DNA of 64,000 nt. Origin: Polaromonas sp. SP1 (lineage in GTDB: Bacteria > Pseudomonadota > Gammaproteobacteria > Burkholderiales > Burkholderiaceae_C). The notes under the pieces are model-generated. The model was not told the origin of the DNA. It made no database searches and saw only the letters and a program-made list of their open reading frames with translations. Made by a program: the position numbers and the translations under genes. Below are positions 53,471-63,110 of the stretch, piece by piece (the first letter of the stretch is position 1; each line of letters opens with the position of its first letter). The stretch is from positions 2,522,501 through 2,586,500 of the forward strand of contig NZ_CP031013.1 of NCBI RefSeq assembly GCF_003711205.1. Reading direction: 5' to 3'.

Positions 53471-54448
53471 ATGACCCGTTATTCACGCATCACCGGCACC
53501 GGCAGCTATTTGCCGCCGCGCCGACTGACCAACGCTGACCTGGCTGCCGAACTGGCCACCCGAGGTGTTGAAACTTCCGACGAATGGATTGTGGAGCGCA
53601 CCGGCATCCGCGCCCGCCACTTTGCCGCTCCAGACGTGACCAGCAGCGACCTGGGCGTCGAGGCCGCCAAAAACGCCTTGCAGGCCGCGGGCCTGCAGGC
53701 GAGTGATATCGACCTCATCATTGTGGCGACCTCTACGCCGGACATGGTGTTTCCCTCGGCTGCCTGCATTTTGCAAAACAAGCTGGGCATTGCCGGCTGT
53801 GCGGCCTTTGATGTGCAGGCGGTGTGCAGCGGATTTGTTTACGCGCTGACTGTGGCCGATGCGATGATCCGCACCGGTTCGGCCAGCAAGGCGCTGGTGA
53901 TTGGTGCAGAGGTGTTCTCCCGCATCCTGGATTTTTCGGATCGAACGACCTGCGTGCTTTTTGGCGATGGCGCCGGCGCAGTGGTGCTCGAAGCTTCGGA
54001 CACGCCCGGCATCCTTGCCAGTGACCTGCATGCCGACGGCAAGCACGTCGGCATCCTGTGTGTGCCCGGCAATGTGTCGGGTGGTCAGGTCCTGGGGGAC
54101 CCCCTGCTCAAGATGGATGGCCAAGCCGTTTTCAAGCTGGCTGTGGGCGTGCTCGAAAGCGCCGCCCGCGCCACGCTGGCAAAAGCCAATCTGACGGACT
54201 CCGACATTGACTGGCTGATTCCGCACCAGGCCAACATCCGCATCATGCAGAGCACGGCGAAAAAATTGAAGATGCCGCTCGAGAAGCTGATCGTCACAGT
54301 GGATCAGCACGGCAACACCTCCGCTGCGTCCATCCCGTTGGCGCTGGATGCGGCGGTGCGCGGCGGCAAGATCAAGAAGGGGGACACCCTGATGCTCGAA
54401 GGCGTGGGCGGCGGATTCACTTGGGGTGCGGTGCTTCTCAAGTACTGA
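53471..54448 (+). CDS. fabH: Beta-ketoacyl-ACP synthase III
   Basis: Starts fatty-acid synthesis by condensing acetyl-CoA with malonyl-ACP. 325 residues. Catalytic Cys119 ([11 protein letters not shown]), His in [11 protein letters not shown] and Asn in [14 protein letters not shown] form the triad; [16 protein letters not shown] is the standard N-terminal motif, and [13 protein letters not shown] the end. Directly behind plsX; a sialidase-like gene, not fabD, follows. Confidence 0.98.
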   Translation: MTRYSRITGTGSYLPPRRLTNADLAAELATRGVETSDEWIVERTGIRARHFAAPDVTSSDLGVEAAKNALQAAGLQASDIDLIIVATSTPDMVFPSAACILQNKLGIAGCAAFDVQAVCSGFVYALTVADAMIRTGSASKALVIGAEVFSRILDFSDRTTCVLFGDGAGAVVLEASDTPGILASDLHADGKHVGILCVPGNVSGGQVLGDPLLKMDGQAVFKLAVGVLESAARATLAKANLTDSDIDWLIPHQANIRIMQSTAKKLKMPLEKLIVTVDQHGNTSAASIPLALDAAVRGGKIKKGDTLMLEGVGGGFTWGAVLLKY

Positions 54449-54493
54449 GATGGCTCGTACCCATCTGCCAGGCTTTCACAGACAGGTGGGCAT

Positions 54494-55861
54494 TTGAACT
54501 TCAAACCGTCCGGCACATTCGACCGACTTGCAGCTGTCCTGCTGGTGCTGGCCTTTGCCGCGGGTGGGTGGAAAATTCTTTCGCGCGATCCTGCAGCCTC
54601 CTTTGCAGTGCCACAGCCGGCCGCACCTTCGGCGGAATCCCTCAAGCCCCGGCCGGGCGCGGGCCTTGCCTCCCAACAACTTTCGCCCGATGGCCGGTTC
54701 CGGTTTGACGCGCAGTTTGTTTCTTCTTCCCCCGGGCAAGCTGTGCACGCCGCTTCCGTGGTCGAGCTTCTCGACGGGCGCTTGCGGGCGGTCTGGTTTT
54801 CAGGTTCGCGCGAAGGCGCCCGGGACGTCACCATTCAGACTGCCGTCATGGATCCCGCCAGTTTGCGCTGGAGCGAAGAAAGCACGCTGTTTGGACGGCA
54901 ACAACTCCAGCAAGGGCTTTGGCGCTACGTCAAGAAGCTCGGCAACCCGGTCATCGCTCGCGCGCCAGATGGAAGCCTTTGCATCTGGATGGTCAACGTG
55001 TCGCTGGGCGGCTGGGCCGGAAGCGCCATTAGCTGGGCCCGTTCCACCGATGAAGGCGCAACCTGGAGTGCGCCTCGCCGGCTGGTGACCTCGCCTTTCC
55101 TGAATATCAGCACCCTGGTGAAAGGGGCTCCGGTGAGTTTCCAGGATGGACAGATTGGCTTGCCGGTCTATCACGAGTTCATCACGAAATTCGGGGAGAT
55201 GCTTCGAATCAACACCCTGGGCCAGGTGGTCGACAAGGTTCGCATTCCAGGCAGCCAGACCAGTCTTCAGCCGGTCGTGCTGGTGACCGGGCCTGAGAAA
55301 GCGGACGTCTACATGCGCTCAGGGAATGCCACTGCGCTCATGGCCTCCCAGACCAGCGACGCGGGCAAGACGTGGTCTGCCACCCATGCCGGCAGCTGGC
55401 CCAATCCCGATTCCGCACTGGCCGGCGCTGTGACGCATGCGGGGGTTCGCTGGCTGGCTTTGAATCCGGCGCCCCGAAACCGTGAAGTGCTGGCATTGCT
55501 TCAGGCAGACTCTGCCGGATCTTTTGACGGCGTCACGCCGTGGGTCGTGGAGTCTTCTGCCACCCCCCAGACGCGCACGTCCCTTCAAGACTACGAGCGC
55601 TTGCTGACGCAGGAACTTAAGGCGCGCGGCGCCAGTGAAGACCAGGCCCGCGCCTACGTGGCCAGTGCCCGGCGCCAACTGTGCGGCGAGCAAAGCTGCT
55701 CCCAGGAGTTTTCCTATCCGTACTTGCTGCAAAGCCGTGACGGCTACCTTCACCTTGTCTATACCTGGCACCGAACGCGGATCAAGCACGTTCGTCTCGA
55801 CCCCCTTCAACCTTTTCAGGCCGCGCAAGCGGTAACAAGCCGTGTTGCCCCCGCTCCATGA
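54494..55861 (+). CDS. Sialidase-like (BNR/Asp-box) exported protein
   Basis: A 455-residue protein with an N-terminal hydrophobic anchor or signal (LAAVLLVLAFAAGGW) and a six-bladed sialidase-type propeller. Two Asp-boxes are plain: STDEGATW (184-191) and SDAGKTW (288-294). VWFSGSREGARDV near 100-112 supplies an arginine where sialidases begin. The full arginine triad and nucleophile Tyr/Glu pair cannot be verified by eye, so the true activity may be on another glycan. The start is TTG at 54494, preceded by AGGTGG. It sits between fabH and fabD and overlaps a membrane-protein gene by 20 bases; neither belongs to fatty-acid synthesis. Confidence 0.85.
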   Translation: MNFKPSGTFDRLAAVLLVLAFAAGGWKILSRDPAASFAVPQPAAPSAESLKPRPGAGLASQQLSPDGRFRFDAQFVSSSPGQAVHAASVVELLDGRLRAVWFSGSREGARDVTIQTAVMDPASLRWSEESTLFGRQQLQQGLWRYVKKLGNPVIARAPDGSLCIWMVNVSLGGWAGSAISWARSTDEGATWSAPRRLVTSPFLNISTLVKGAPVSFQDGQIGLPVYHEFITKFGEMLRINTLGQVVDKVRIPGSQTSLQPVVLVTGPEKADVYMRSGNATALMASQTSDAGKTWSATHAGSWPNPDSALAGAVTHAGVRWLALNPAPRNREVLALLQADSAGSFDGVTPWVVESSATPQTRTSLQDYERLLTQELKARGASEDQARAYVASARRQLCGEQSCSQEFSYPYLLQSRDGYLHLVYTWHRTRIKHVRLDPLQPFQAAQAVTSRVAPAP

Positions 55862-56483
55862 TCTGATCGCCTTGCTATGCATCGCGCTGGTGTTGTCGGC
55901 CGGCTGCTTGCGGCTGCTGAGCTGGCGGTATGGTGTAACGCTGTGGGTGAAATGCATGACCGCAGCCGTTTTTGTGCTGTTGTGGTGCCCGGCCGGGGAT
56001 GCCCAATTGCCGCTTGTGGCCTATGTGCGGGGAATCAGCTCCGACTTGAGTATTTCATTGGTGGCCATCGCGTGCCTTGGCATGTATCAACGCTTGTCGG
56101 GCGCTCGTCTGATCGATGCACGCGAGCGTCATGCGGCGAGCTTGGCGTTTGCCGCCTTCGCCGTGTTTCTGTATCCCCTGGCGCTGGGTTGGGGCGACTG
56201 GGATTCTTATCGCCTGGGCTGGGGCTCGCCTGGCCTTTGGGTGGCCCTGTTGGTGCTGTCGCTGGCCTGCTGGGGCCGCGGTTTGCGGTTGTTGCCGGTG
56301 CTGATTGCCCTCGGGTTGTTCGCTTGGGCAATCGGCGTGCTGGAGTCAACCAATCTTTGGGACTACCTGATTGACCCATGGCTTGCCGTGGGGGCGATTT
56401 TTCAGTGTTTGAAAGTCGCCGCAAGCCTGCTTGTGGCGCGATGCAAGCCTGCACGCGGCGGTGCTGCCAATCTGCCGTCGTGA
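55842..56483 (+). CDS. Polytopic membrane protein coupled to the sialidase-like gene
   Basis: A 213-residue protein with about five or six membrane helices (LIALLCIALVLSAGCLRLLS, TAAVFVLLWCPAGDAQLPLV, ASLAFAAFAVFLYPLALGWG, LWVALLVLSLACWGRGL, LLPVLIALGLFAWAIGVLES). No family is recognised. GTG start overlapping the last 20 bases of the sialidase-like gene in another frame, so the pair is translationally linked. fabD starts 109 bases later. Confidence 0.75.
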   Translation: MLPPLHDLIALLCIALVLSAGCLRLLSWRYGVTLWVKCMTAAVFVLLWCPAGDAQLPLVAYVRGISSDLSISLVAIACLGMYQRLSGARLIDARERHAASLAFAAFAVFLYPLALGWGDWDSYRLGWGSPGLWVALLVLSLACWGRGLRLLPVLIALGLFAWAIGVLESTNLWDYLIDPWLAVGAIFQCLKVAASLLVARCKPARGGAANLPS

Positions 56484-56592
56484 CTTGCGGCAATTGAGGG
56501 CAAAAAGCGGCAGCTCATGTTCTTAAAATGGCGCCAGATCTAAATGAAGATGCTTTTCAAGACCTGAAGAGCCGGACCTATGGAGTAATCGT

Positions 56593-57543
56593 TTGAAATC
56601 GTTCGCTTTTGTTTTTCCCGGCCAGGGCTCGCAGTCCGTCGGCATGCTGGACGCCTGGGGCGACCATCCGGTGATTGCGCAGTCGCTGGCGGAAGCCTCG
56701 GACGCGCTGGGCCAGGATGTCGGCCAACTGATCAAGGAAGGGCCTAAAGAAGCGCTGGCGCTGACCACCAACACGCAACCCGTCATGCTGGTGGCCGGTG
56801 TTGCCGCCTACCGTGCCTGGATCGCTGAAACCGGCGCCGCGCCGGCCGCTGTGGCGGGCCACTCCCTGGGTGAATATTCTGCGTTGGTGGCTTCGGGCGT
56901 GCTCACCTTGGCGCAGGCTGCGCCGCTGGTGCGTTTTCGGGCGCAGGCCATGCAGGATGCCGTGCCTGTCGGCGTCGGCGCGATGGCTGCCATTTTGGGC
57001 ATGGACGCGGCCCGGGTGATTGAAGGCTGCGCCGAAGCGGCGCGCACGTTCGGGCCGAATACGCTTGAAGTTGTTGAAGCGGTCAACTTCAACGATCCCA
57101 TGCAGACCGTCATCGCGGGCAGCAAGGCAGCGGTTGAAAAGGCCTGCGAGGTGCTCAAGGCCAACGGTGCCAAGCGCGCGTTGCCCCTGCCGGTGTCCGC
57201 TCCCTTTCACTCCAGCCTGATGAAGCCTGCCGCCGAGAAGCTGCGTGAAAGACTCGCCGCTGTCGACTTTGCAGCTCCGAAGATCCCGGTCATCAACAAC
57301 ATTGAGGTTGCCGTCGAGACCGACGCCGATCGTATCCGGGCGGCGCTGTACGAACAGGCTTTTGGCCCTGTGCGCTGGGTGGAGTGCATTCAGGCGATCA
57401 AGGCGCGAGGCCTGACGACGCTTGTTGAATGCGGCCCCGGCAAGGTGCTGGCCGGCATGGTGAAACGCATTGATCCCGAACTGACGGGTGTTCCCTTGTT
57501 TGATCCCGCCTCGCTGGCGGAAGTGAAGGAGTTGCTGGCATGA
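56593..57543 (+). CDS. fabD: Malonyl-CoA:ACP transacylase
   Basis: Transfers malonyl from CoA to ACP. 316 residues. FAFVFPGQGSQSVGML opens the enzyme; the nucleophile Ser91 is in GHSLGEYSAL, the arginine in VRFRAQAMQDAV, and the catalytic histidine in SAPFHSSLM. The start is TTG at 56593 behind GGAG. Its stop overlaps the fabG ATG by 4 bases. Confidence 0.97.
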   Translation: MKSFAFVFPGQGSQSVGMLDAWGDHPVIAQSLAEASDALGQDVGQLIKEGPKEALALTTNTQPVMLVAGVAAYRAWIAETGAAPAAVAGHSLGEYSALVASGVLTLAQAAPLVRFRAQAMQDAVPVGVGAMAAILGMDAARVIEGCAEAARTFGPNTLEVVEAVNFNDPMQTVIAGSKAAVEKACEVLKANGAKRALPLPVSAPFHSSLMKPAAEKLRERLAAVDFAAPKIPVINNIEVAVETDADRIRAALYEQAFGPVRWVECIQAIKARGLTTLVECGPGKVLAGMVKRIDPELTGVPLFDPASLAEVKELLA

Positions 57544-58286
57544 GCGAAGTAAAGTTTGAAGGCCAGGTCGCCCTGGTCACCGGCGCGTCGCGCGGGATTG
57601 GCGCAGCTATCGCACTGGAGCTCGCCCACAAAGGCCTGAAGGTCATCGGCACCGCCACCAGCGATGAAGGTGCGGCAAAAATCAGCCAGGCGCTCTCGGC
57701 GTTTCCCGGTTGCAGCGGAAAAAACCTGAATGTGAACGATGTGACGGCCGCGGAATCGCTGATTGACGGCATCGTCAAGGAGCATGGCGGGCTGCAGGTG
57801 CTGGTCAACAATGCGGGCATCACGCGCGACATGCTGGCCATGCGCCTGAAGGACGACGACTGGGATGCGGTGCTGGACACCAACCTGAAGGCGGTATTCC
57901 GCATGAGCCGTGCGGTGATGCGCACCATGATGAAGCAGCGCTACGGCCGGATCATCAGCATCACTTCGGTGGTCGGTGCGTCGGGCAATGCGGGTCAGTC
58001 CAATTACGCGGCGGCCAAGGCCGGTGTAGCCGGCATGACGCGCGCGCTGGCGCGCGAGCTGGGCTCGCGCAACATCACGGTCAATTGCGTGGCGCCGGGC
58101 TTTATCGAGACCGACATGACGGCCGGATTGCCCGAAGAGCAGCAAAAAGCACTTTTGGGGCAAATTCCGCTGGGGCACCTCGGCAAACCGCAAGACATTG
58201 CGCATGCCGTAGCTTTTGTGGCCAGCCCACAGGCCGCGTATATCACCGGCCAGGAGATTCACGTCAACGGCGGCATGTATATGTAA
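57540..58286 (+). CDS. fabG: 3-oxoacyl-ACP reductase
   Basis: NADPH-dependent reductase of the elongation cycle, short-chain dehydrogenase fold. 248 residues. TGASRGIGAAIA is the cofactor loop, NNAGITRD the NNAG motif, and the catalytic Ser143, Tyr156 and Lys160 lie in ISITSVVGASGNAGQSNYAA and AKAG. C-terminus QEIHVNGGMYM is typical. Overlaps fabD by 4 bases; acpP follows after 159 bases. Confidence 0.98.
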   Translation: MSEVKFEGQVALVTGASRGIGAAIALELAHKGLKVIGTATSDEGAAKISQALSAFPGCSGKNLNVNDVTAAESLIDGIVKEHGGLQVLVNNAGITRDMLAMRLKDDDWDAVLDTNLKAVFRMSRAVMRTMMKQRYGRIISITSVVGASGNAGQSNYAAAKAGVAGMTRALARELGSRNITVNCVAPGFIETDMTAGLPEEQQKALLGQIPLGHLGKPQDIAHAVAFVASPQAAYITGQEIHVNGGMYM

Positions 58287-58388
58287 GCCAGGGTGCCGTT
58301 AACCTGACGGTTTCATGAAACCGCAGGTTGACAGTGGTAAAACACGGGAAATCGAAGCCGGTTTTTATCCGTCCGGCGCGGTGCTTAG

Positions 58389-58685
<297 letters not shown>

Positions 58686-58767
58686 GGCCAGGTTTTTACC
58701 TGTCTCAGCCGTCATCAAGCCTGGAAACCCGCTCAGGGCTTTTCAGGTTTCTTCTCAGGATTTCTGA

Positions 58768-60009
58768 ATGAGCCGTCGTCGTGTCGTCGTGACAGGTCTG
58801 GGCTGCGTCAGCCCGGTAGGTAATACCGTGGCCGAATCGTGGTCCAACCTCGTTGCCGGGGTGCCTGGCATCGATCTGATCACGCAATTTGATGCGGGCA
58901 ACTTTGCCTGCAAGTTTGCCGGTGAGGTCAAGGGTTTCAATATCGGGGATTACATTCCTGAAAAGGAAGCCCGGCATATGGATCGATTCATCCATCTGGG
59001 CCTGGCGGCCGCCTTCCAGGCGGTCGCCGACAGCGGCCTGCCGACCGGTGACGCGCTGGGTGAGATGGCGACGCGCATCGGTTGCAATATCGGTTCGGGT
59101 ATCGGCGGCTTGCCGATGATCGAAGACATGCACTCAGAGCTGGTCAACCGCGGCCCGCGCCGGGTTTCCCCGTTCTTTGTGCCTGCATCGATCATCAACA
59201 TGATCTCCGGTCATGTCTCCATCAAGTTCGGTTTCAAGGGCCCCAATATTGCCGTCGTGACGGCGTGCACCACCGGCCTCCATGCGATCGGCCTGTCGGC
59301 GCGCATGATCGAGTACGGCGATTGCGACGTGATGATTGCCGGCGGCGCAGAGTCCTGCGTTTCTCCTTTGGGCATTGGCGGCTTCGCAGCGGCCCGTGCG
59401 TTGTCTACCCGCAATGAAGACCCCAAAACGGCGTCCCGTCCCTGGGACAAGGACCGTGACGGCTTTGTGCTGGGTGAGGGCGGCGGTGTGCTGGTGCTCG
59501 AAGAGTACGAACACGCCAAGGCGCGCGGTGCCAAAATTTACGCCGAAGTGGTCGGGTTTGGCATGAGCGCCGACGCGTACCACATGACCGCTCCTGACGT
59601 CGACGGCCCGCGCCGCTCGATGGCCATGGCGCTGAAGAATGCCGGTGTCAATGCCGATCAAGTCCAGTACCTCAACGCGCACGGCACCTCCACGCCGCTG
59701 GGCGACCTGAACGAAACGAATGCCATCAAGGCGGCATTCGGCGATCACGCCAAAGACCTGGTCGTGAGCTCCACCAAGTCCATGACCGGGCATTTGCTGG
59801 GTGGCGCCGGCGGGATCGAGTCGGTGTTTACCGTGCTAGCGCTGCATCACCAGCAAATTCCTCCCACCATCAACATCTTTAACCAGGATCCGGAATGCGA
59901 CCTGGATTACTGCGCGAACACTGCGCGTGATGCGAAGATCGAGTTTGCCGTCAAGAACAACTTCGGATTCGGCGGCACCAACGGCTCGCTGGTGTTCAAG
60001 CGCGCCTGA
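58768..60009 (+). CDS. fabF: Beta-ketoacyl-ACP synthase II
   Basis: Elongating condensing enzyme. 413 residues. The nucleophile is Cys167 ([13 protein letters not shown]); the two histidines lie in [14 protein letters not shown] and [27 protein letters not shown] closes the enzyme. It follows acpP by 82 bases and ends the fatty-acid cluster. Confidence 0.98.
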   Translation: MSRRRVVVTGLGCVSPVGNTVAESWSNLVAGVPGIDLITQFDAGNFACKFAGEVKGFNIGDYIPEKEARHMDRFIHLGLAAAFQAVADSGLPTGDALGEMATRIGCNIGSGIGGLPMIEDMHSELVNRGPRRVSPFFVPASIINMISGHVSIKFGFKGPNIAVVTACTTGLHAIGLSARMIEYGDCDVMIAGGAESCVSPLGIGGFAAARALSTRNEDPKTASRPWDKDRDGFVLGEGGGVLVLEEYEHAKARGAKIYAEVVGFGMSADAYHMTAPDVDGPRRSMAMALKNAGVNADQVQYLNAHGTSTPLGDLNETNAIKAAFGDHAKDLVVSSTKSMTGHLLGGAGGIESVFTVLALHHQQIPPTINIFNQDPECDLDYCANTARDAKIEFAVKNNFGFGGTNGSLVFKRA

Positions 60010-60044
60010 TTTCCCGCCTTTACCCCGCTCACGCACAGACTGCC

Positions 60045-60590
60045 TTGACCTCGCACAACGCCCCACCGGTTGTTTATCCGTTGGGGCGTTCGCGTTTTCT
60101 GGGTGCGCTGTTGCTGGGCCTATGGCTTTGTGGCCTGCTTGCCGTCGTGCTTTGGCATGTTCAAGGCACCGGGCAATTCGATTGGCGCTTTACTTTCATG
60201 GCGGGATCGGTGTTGGGAGCGGGCGTGGCCGCTGGACTGGGATGGCGAAATACCCTGATGGGCCGGCTGGCCTGGGACGGCCAGGCCTGGCGCCTGGAAA
60301 GCCCGGGCTACCAGGCCGGCGCTGTTGAGTACGAGCTCTGCGTCCTCGCCGATTTCCAGCATGTGCTGCTGCTTCGGCTCGAAGGCCCCGGCCGTGCGCG
60401 CTTGTGGCTCTGGGTGGAAAGGCATGCCATGCCTGAGCGCTGGCTGGATGTGCGCCGGGCGGTTTACTCACCGCGCAAATCGCCGTTTTCGCCATGGCAG
60501 CATGACTCGCAGCACCGGGAGCCGTTGCCGGCTGTGGCAGTATCGGGGGCTATGCAGCCTGTAGATACCGCCACGCACAAAATTCCATGA
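60045..60590 (+). CDS. Hypothetical membrane protein, possibly YgfX/CptA-like
   Basis: A 181-residue protein with two N-terminal membrane helices (FLGALLLGLWLCGLLAVVLW, FTFMAGSVLGAGVAAGLGW) and a soluble C-terminal part (MGRLAWDGQAWRLESPGYQ, VLLLRLEGPGRARLWLWVER). Two helices followed by a W-rich beta domain is the layout of YgfX-type proteins, but I cannot confirm membership. The start is TTG at 60045; no better start precedes the first helix. It overlaps rpoE by 4 bases and would be co-translated with it. Confidence 0.7.
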   Translation: MTSHNAPPVVYPLGRSRFLGALLLGLWLCGLLAVVLWHVQGTGQFDWRFTFMAGSVLGAGVAAGLGWRNTLMGRLAWDGQAWRLESPGYQAGAVEYELCVLADFQHVLLLRLEGPGRARLWLWVERHAMPERWLDVRRAVYSPRKSPFSPWQHDSQHREPLPAVAVSGAMQPVDTATHKIP

Positions 60591-61231
60591 GCGCCGATCT
60601 GCCCCCTTTTTCTGCCGAAAAAGCGACCGACAGCGACGCCATGCTGGTCGAGCGCACGGTGGCGGGCGACCAGAAGGCCTATGAACTGCTGGTGATCAAG
60701 TACCAGCGGCGCATACAGCGGCTGATAGGGCGCATGGTCCGCGATGTCGACCTCGTGGAAGACATCGCGCAAGAGACTTTTATCCGGGCCTACAGGGCGC
60801 TGGCGCAGTTCCGGGGTGAGGCCCAGTTTTATACCTGGCTCTACAGGATTGCGGTGAACACAGCCAAAAAGGCGTTGATGGACCTCAAGCGGGATCCGAC
60901 CGTCTCTGAAAATGCCTTTAAATCCGGCCAAAGCGACGAAAACGATGAAACTTCCCCGCTGGAAAACGAACTAACAAGCTCGGAAACGCCGGATGCCGTG
61001 CTGGCGAGCAAGGAAATCGCCGAAATTATCAATGCCGCCATGGAAGCTTTGCCGGAGGAGCTTCGCCAGGCCATCACCCTGCGTGAAATAGAGGGTTTGA
61101 GCTATGAAGAGATTTCGGAAGCCATGGATTGCCCAATAGGCACGGTGCGGTCCCGGATTTTCAGGGCGCGCGAGGCAATTTCCCAGAAGGTCAAGCCCTT
61201 GCTGGAAAACCAGAGTGGCAAACGCTGGTAA
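60587..61231 (+). CDS. rpoE: RNA polymerase sigma factor RpoE (sigma-E, AlgU-like)
   Basis: Extracytoplasmic-stress sigma factor, released when RseA is cut. 214 residues. Region 2 has LVEDIAQETFIRAYRALAQF and FYTWLYRIAVNTAKKALMD; region 4 has LREIEGLSYEEISEAMDCPI and GTVRSRIFRAREAI as the -35-binding helix-turn-helix. First of rpoE-rseA-rseB-mucD, the AlgU-MucABD order. Confidence 0.97.
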   Translation: MSADLPPFSAEKATDSDAMLVERTVAGDQKAYELLVIKYQRRIQRLIGRMVRDVDLVEDIAQETFIRAYRALAQFRGEAQFYTWLYRIAVNTAKKALMDLKRDPTVSENAFKSGQSDENDETSPLENELTSSETPDAVLASKEIAEIINAAMEALPEELRQAITLREIEGLSYEEISEAMDCPIGTVRSRIFRAREAISQKVKPLLENQSGKRW

Positions 61232-61337
61232 GCGGCGCCCCCAGAAGCCCAGGAGCCCAGGAGCCATTCATGAACCCACGAGTCCGACCCGGTATTTTCA
61301 GCCCCCTTCAACCACAGCCTTGCCGCCCACGAACATC

Positions 61338-61937
61338 ATGAAACCGTCCATGCAAACCAGCGAACTCATGTCTGCCCTGACCGATGGCCAATTGGGCGGA
61401 GAAGACTTTGCGGCCGCGCTCCAGGCTTGCCGGCAGGATGACTCAGCCGCCGCCAGCTGGGATACCTATCACCTGATCGGTGAAGCCTTGCGCGCTCCTG
61501 CGTTACCCGCGCTGGGTGCGGACATGGCATTTGTGGCGCGCCTGAACCATCGCCTAGCCGGGGAATCGCTGGCCGGCCCCGCTGCCGGCCTTACCCATGT
61601 TCCGGCGCCGGATGTGCCCCGACACCACGCGGCGGCCGCCAACGACAGCGATTTCCGCTGGAAGCTGGTCGCGGGCATTGCTTCGCTGGCCGCCGTATCT
61701 GCCATCGCATGGAATGCCGCCGGCCTGCTGCAACCCGCCGCAGCGCCGCAACTGGCCCAGGCGCCGGTTTCCCAGCAGGTGTTGGTCGCTTCGCCGCAGG
61801 GCCCGGTGGTGCGCGATGCGCGGCTTGAAGAACTGCTGGCCGCGCACAAGCAACTGGGCGGCACCTCGGCCTTGCAGGAGCCGTCGGGGTTTTTGCGCAA
61901 TGCCACCTTTGAACCCCCCCGCAATGCCGGGCGCTAA
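61338..61937 (+). CDS. rseA: Sigma-E factor negative regulatory protein RseA (MucA-like)
   Basis: Anti-sigma factor. 199 residues with the N-terminal sigma-binding domain (SELMSALTDGQLGGEDFAAA, ASWDTYHLIGEALR), a transmembrane helix at about 111-130 (WKLVAGIASLAAVSAIAWNA) and a periplasmic tail of about 70 residues. ATG at 61338 or MQTSEL four codons later is the start; the frame upstream (from 61215) has no coding features. Confidence 0.9.
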   Translation: MKPSMQTSELMSALTDGQLGGEDFAAALQACRQDDSAAASWDTYHLIGEALRAPALPALGADMAFVARLNHRLAGESLAGPAAGLTHVPAPDVPRHHAAAANDSDFRWKLVAGIASLAAVSAIAWNAAGLLQPAAAPQLAQAPVSQQVLVASPQGPVVRDARLEELLAAHKQLGGTSALQEPSGFLRNATFEPPRNAGR

Positions 61938-61973
61938 AAGGGCGACAGACCGCACACGGTGCTTCGCAATACC

Positions 61974-63011
61974 ATGAGTTTCAAGCCTTTTCGCCTTCTA
62001 GCCCTTGCTGCATATGCGCTTACTGCTATTAATTATGTAGCAGCACAGGCGTCGCCACCCGCTGCTGCCGCGACACCGGCGGAGTCCCGCAGCATCAACG
62101 ACTGGCTGGTGCGCATGCATGAGGCCTCCCGCAAACGCTCTTATATCGGCACCTTTGTGGTCTCGTCGGGCGGCGCCATGTCCAGCGCCAAGATCTGGCA
62201 TGTCTGCGAGGGCGACCAGCAGATCGAACGGGTCGAGACGCTCACCGGCGCGCCGCGCTCCATCTTCCGCCACAACGACCAGGTCGTCACCTTCATGCCC
62301 GACCACAAGGTGGTGCGCAGCGAGAAACGCGAATCGCTGGGCATGTTCCCCCAATTGCTGCAGTCCACCGACAGCCGCATCGCCGATTACTACAAAGTCC
62401 GGCAAGAGGGCACCGAGCGGGTGGCCGGCGTCGAGGCCGACATCGTGGTGCTGGTTCCCAAGGACAGCATGCGTTTCGGCTATCGCGTCTGGACCGAGCA
62501 GAAAAAAGGGCTGGTCGTGAAGCTGCAGACGCTGGACACGGACGGCAAGGTGCTCGAGCAGGCGGCGTTCTCCGAGCTGCAGCTCGATGCGCCGGTGAAG
62601 ATGGACAAGCTCCTTCACATGATGGGCAAAGTGGACGGCTATCGCGTCGAAAAACCCGTCCTGGTCAAAACCACGGCGAGCGCCGAAGGCTGGGTGCTCA
62701 AGGCGCCCGTCGCCGGCTTCAAGCCCATGAGTTGCTACAAGCGGCCTGTTTCCGCGGCGGCCCCGTCCGGCCCTGCAGGGGCTGTAGCCGGTGAGGAACC
62801 GCTGCAATGGATCTTCACGGACGGGCTGGCATCGGTCTCCATCTTTGTCGAGCCTTTCGACCGGCAGCGCCACGACAAGGAATCCAGCCTGTCGATGGGG
62901 GCCACACAGACGATTACCCGCCAGCTGGATGCTTATTGGGTGACCGTCATGGGCGAAGTCCCCATGGCGACCCTGAAGCTCTTCGCCAACGGCCTGGAGC
63001 GCAAGAAATAA
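61974..63011 (+). CDS. rseB: RseB/MucB periplasmic sigma-E regulator
   Basis: Binds the periplasmic part of RseA and shields it from cleavage. 345 residues: signal peptide at about 1-24 (FRLLALAAYALTAINYVAA), an LolA-like domain (RSYIGTFVVSSGGAMSSAKI, QIERVETLTGAPRSIFRHND) and the C-terminal domain with AIFVEPF-type end (ASVSIFVEPFDRQ, YWVTVMGEVPMATLKLFANG). The hydrophobic core of the signal peptide is encoded by a copy of the ~60-bp dispersed repeat (61990-62045). ATG at 61974 is preferred to GTG at 61959. Confidence 0.95.
   Translation: MSFKPFRLLALAAYALTAINYVAAQASPPAAAATPAESRSINDWLVRMHEASRKRSYIGTFVVSSGGAMSSAKIWHVCEGDQQIERVETLTGAPRSIFRHNDQVVTFMPDHKVVRSEKRESLGMFPQLLQSTDSRIADYYKVRQEGTERVAGVEADIVVLVPKDSMRFGYRVWTEQKKGLVVKLQTLDTDGKVLEQAAFSELQLDAPVKMDKLLHMMGKVDGYRVEKPVLVKTTASAEGWVLKAPVAGFKPMSCYKRPVSAAAPSGPAGAVAGEEPLQWIFTDGLASVSIFVEPFDRQRHDKESSLSMGATQTITRQLDAYWVTVMGEVPMATLKLFANGLERKK
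61990..62045 (+). repeat. Dispersed ~60-bp repeat forming the rseB signal-peptide core
   Basis: CTAGCCCTTGCTGCATATGC, GCTTACTGCTATTAATTATG, TAGCAGC. Same order of parts as the intergenic copies (AGCCC, variable middle, GC-rich, GCTAT...TAGC). It encodes about residues 6-24. Confidence 0.6.
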
Positions 63012-63110
63012 TACGCAACCGGAATGCGCAGGCACTGCAGGTGCGGCAATCCCTGCAGTGACAGCGAGCCTGATTGCCTGACGACCCACATTTTTATGAC
63101 GAGGCTGACG

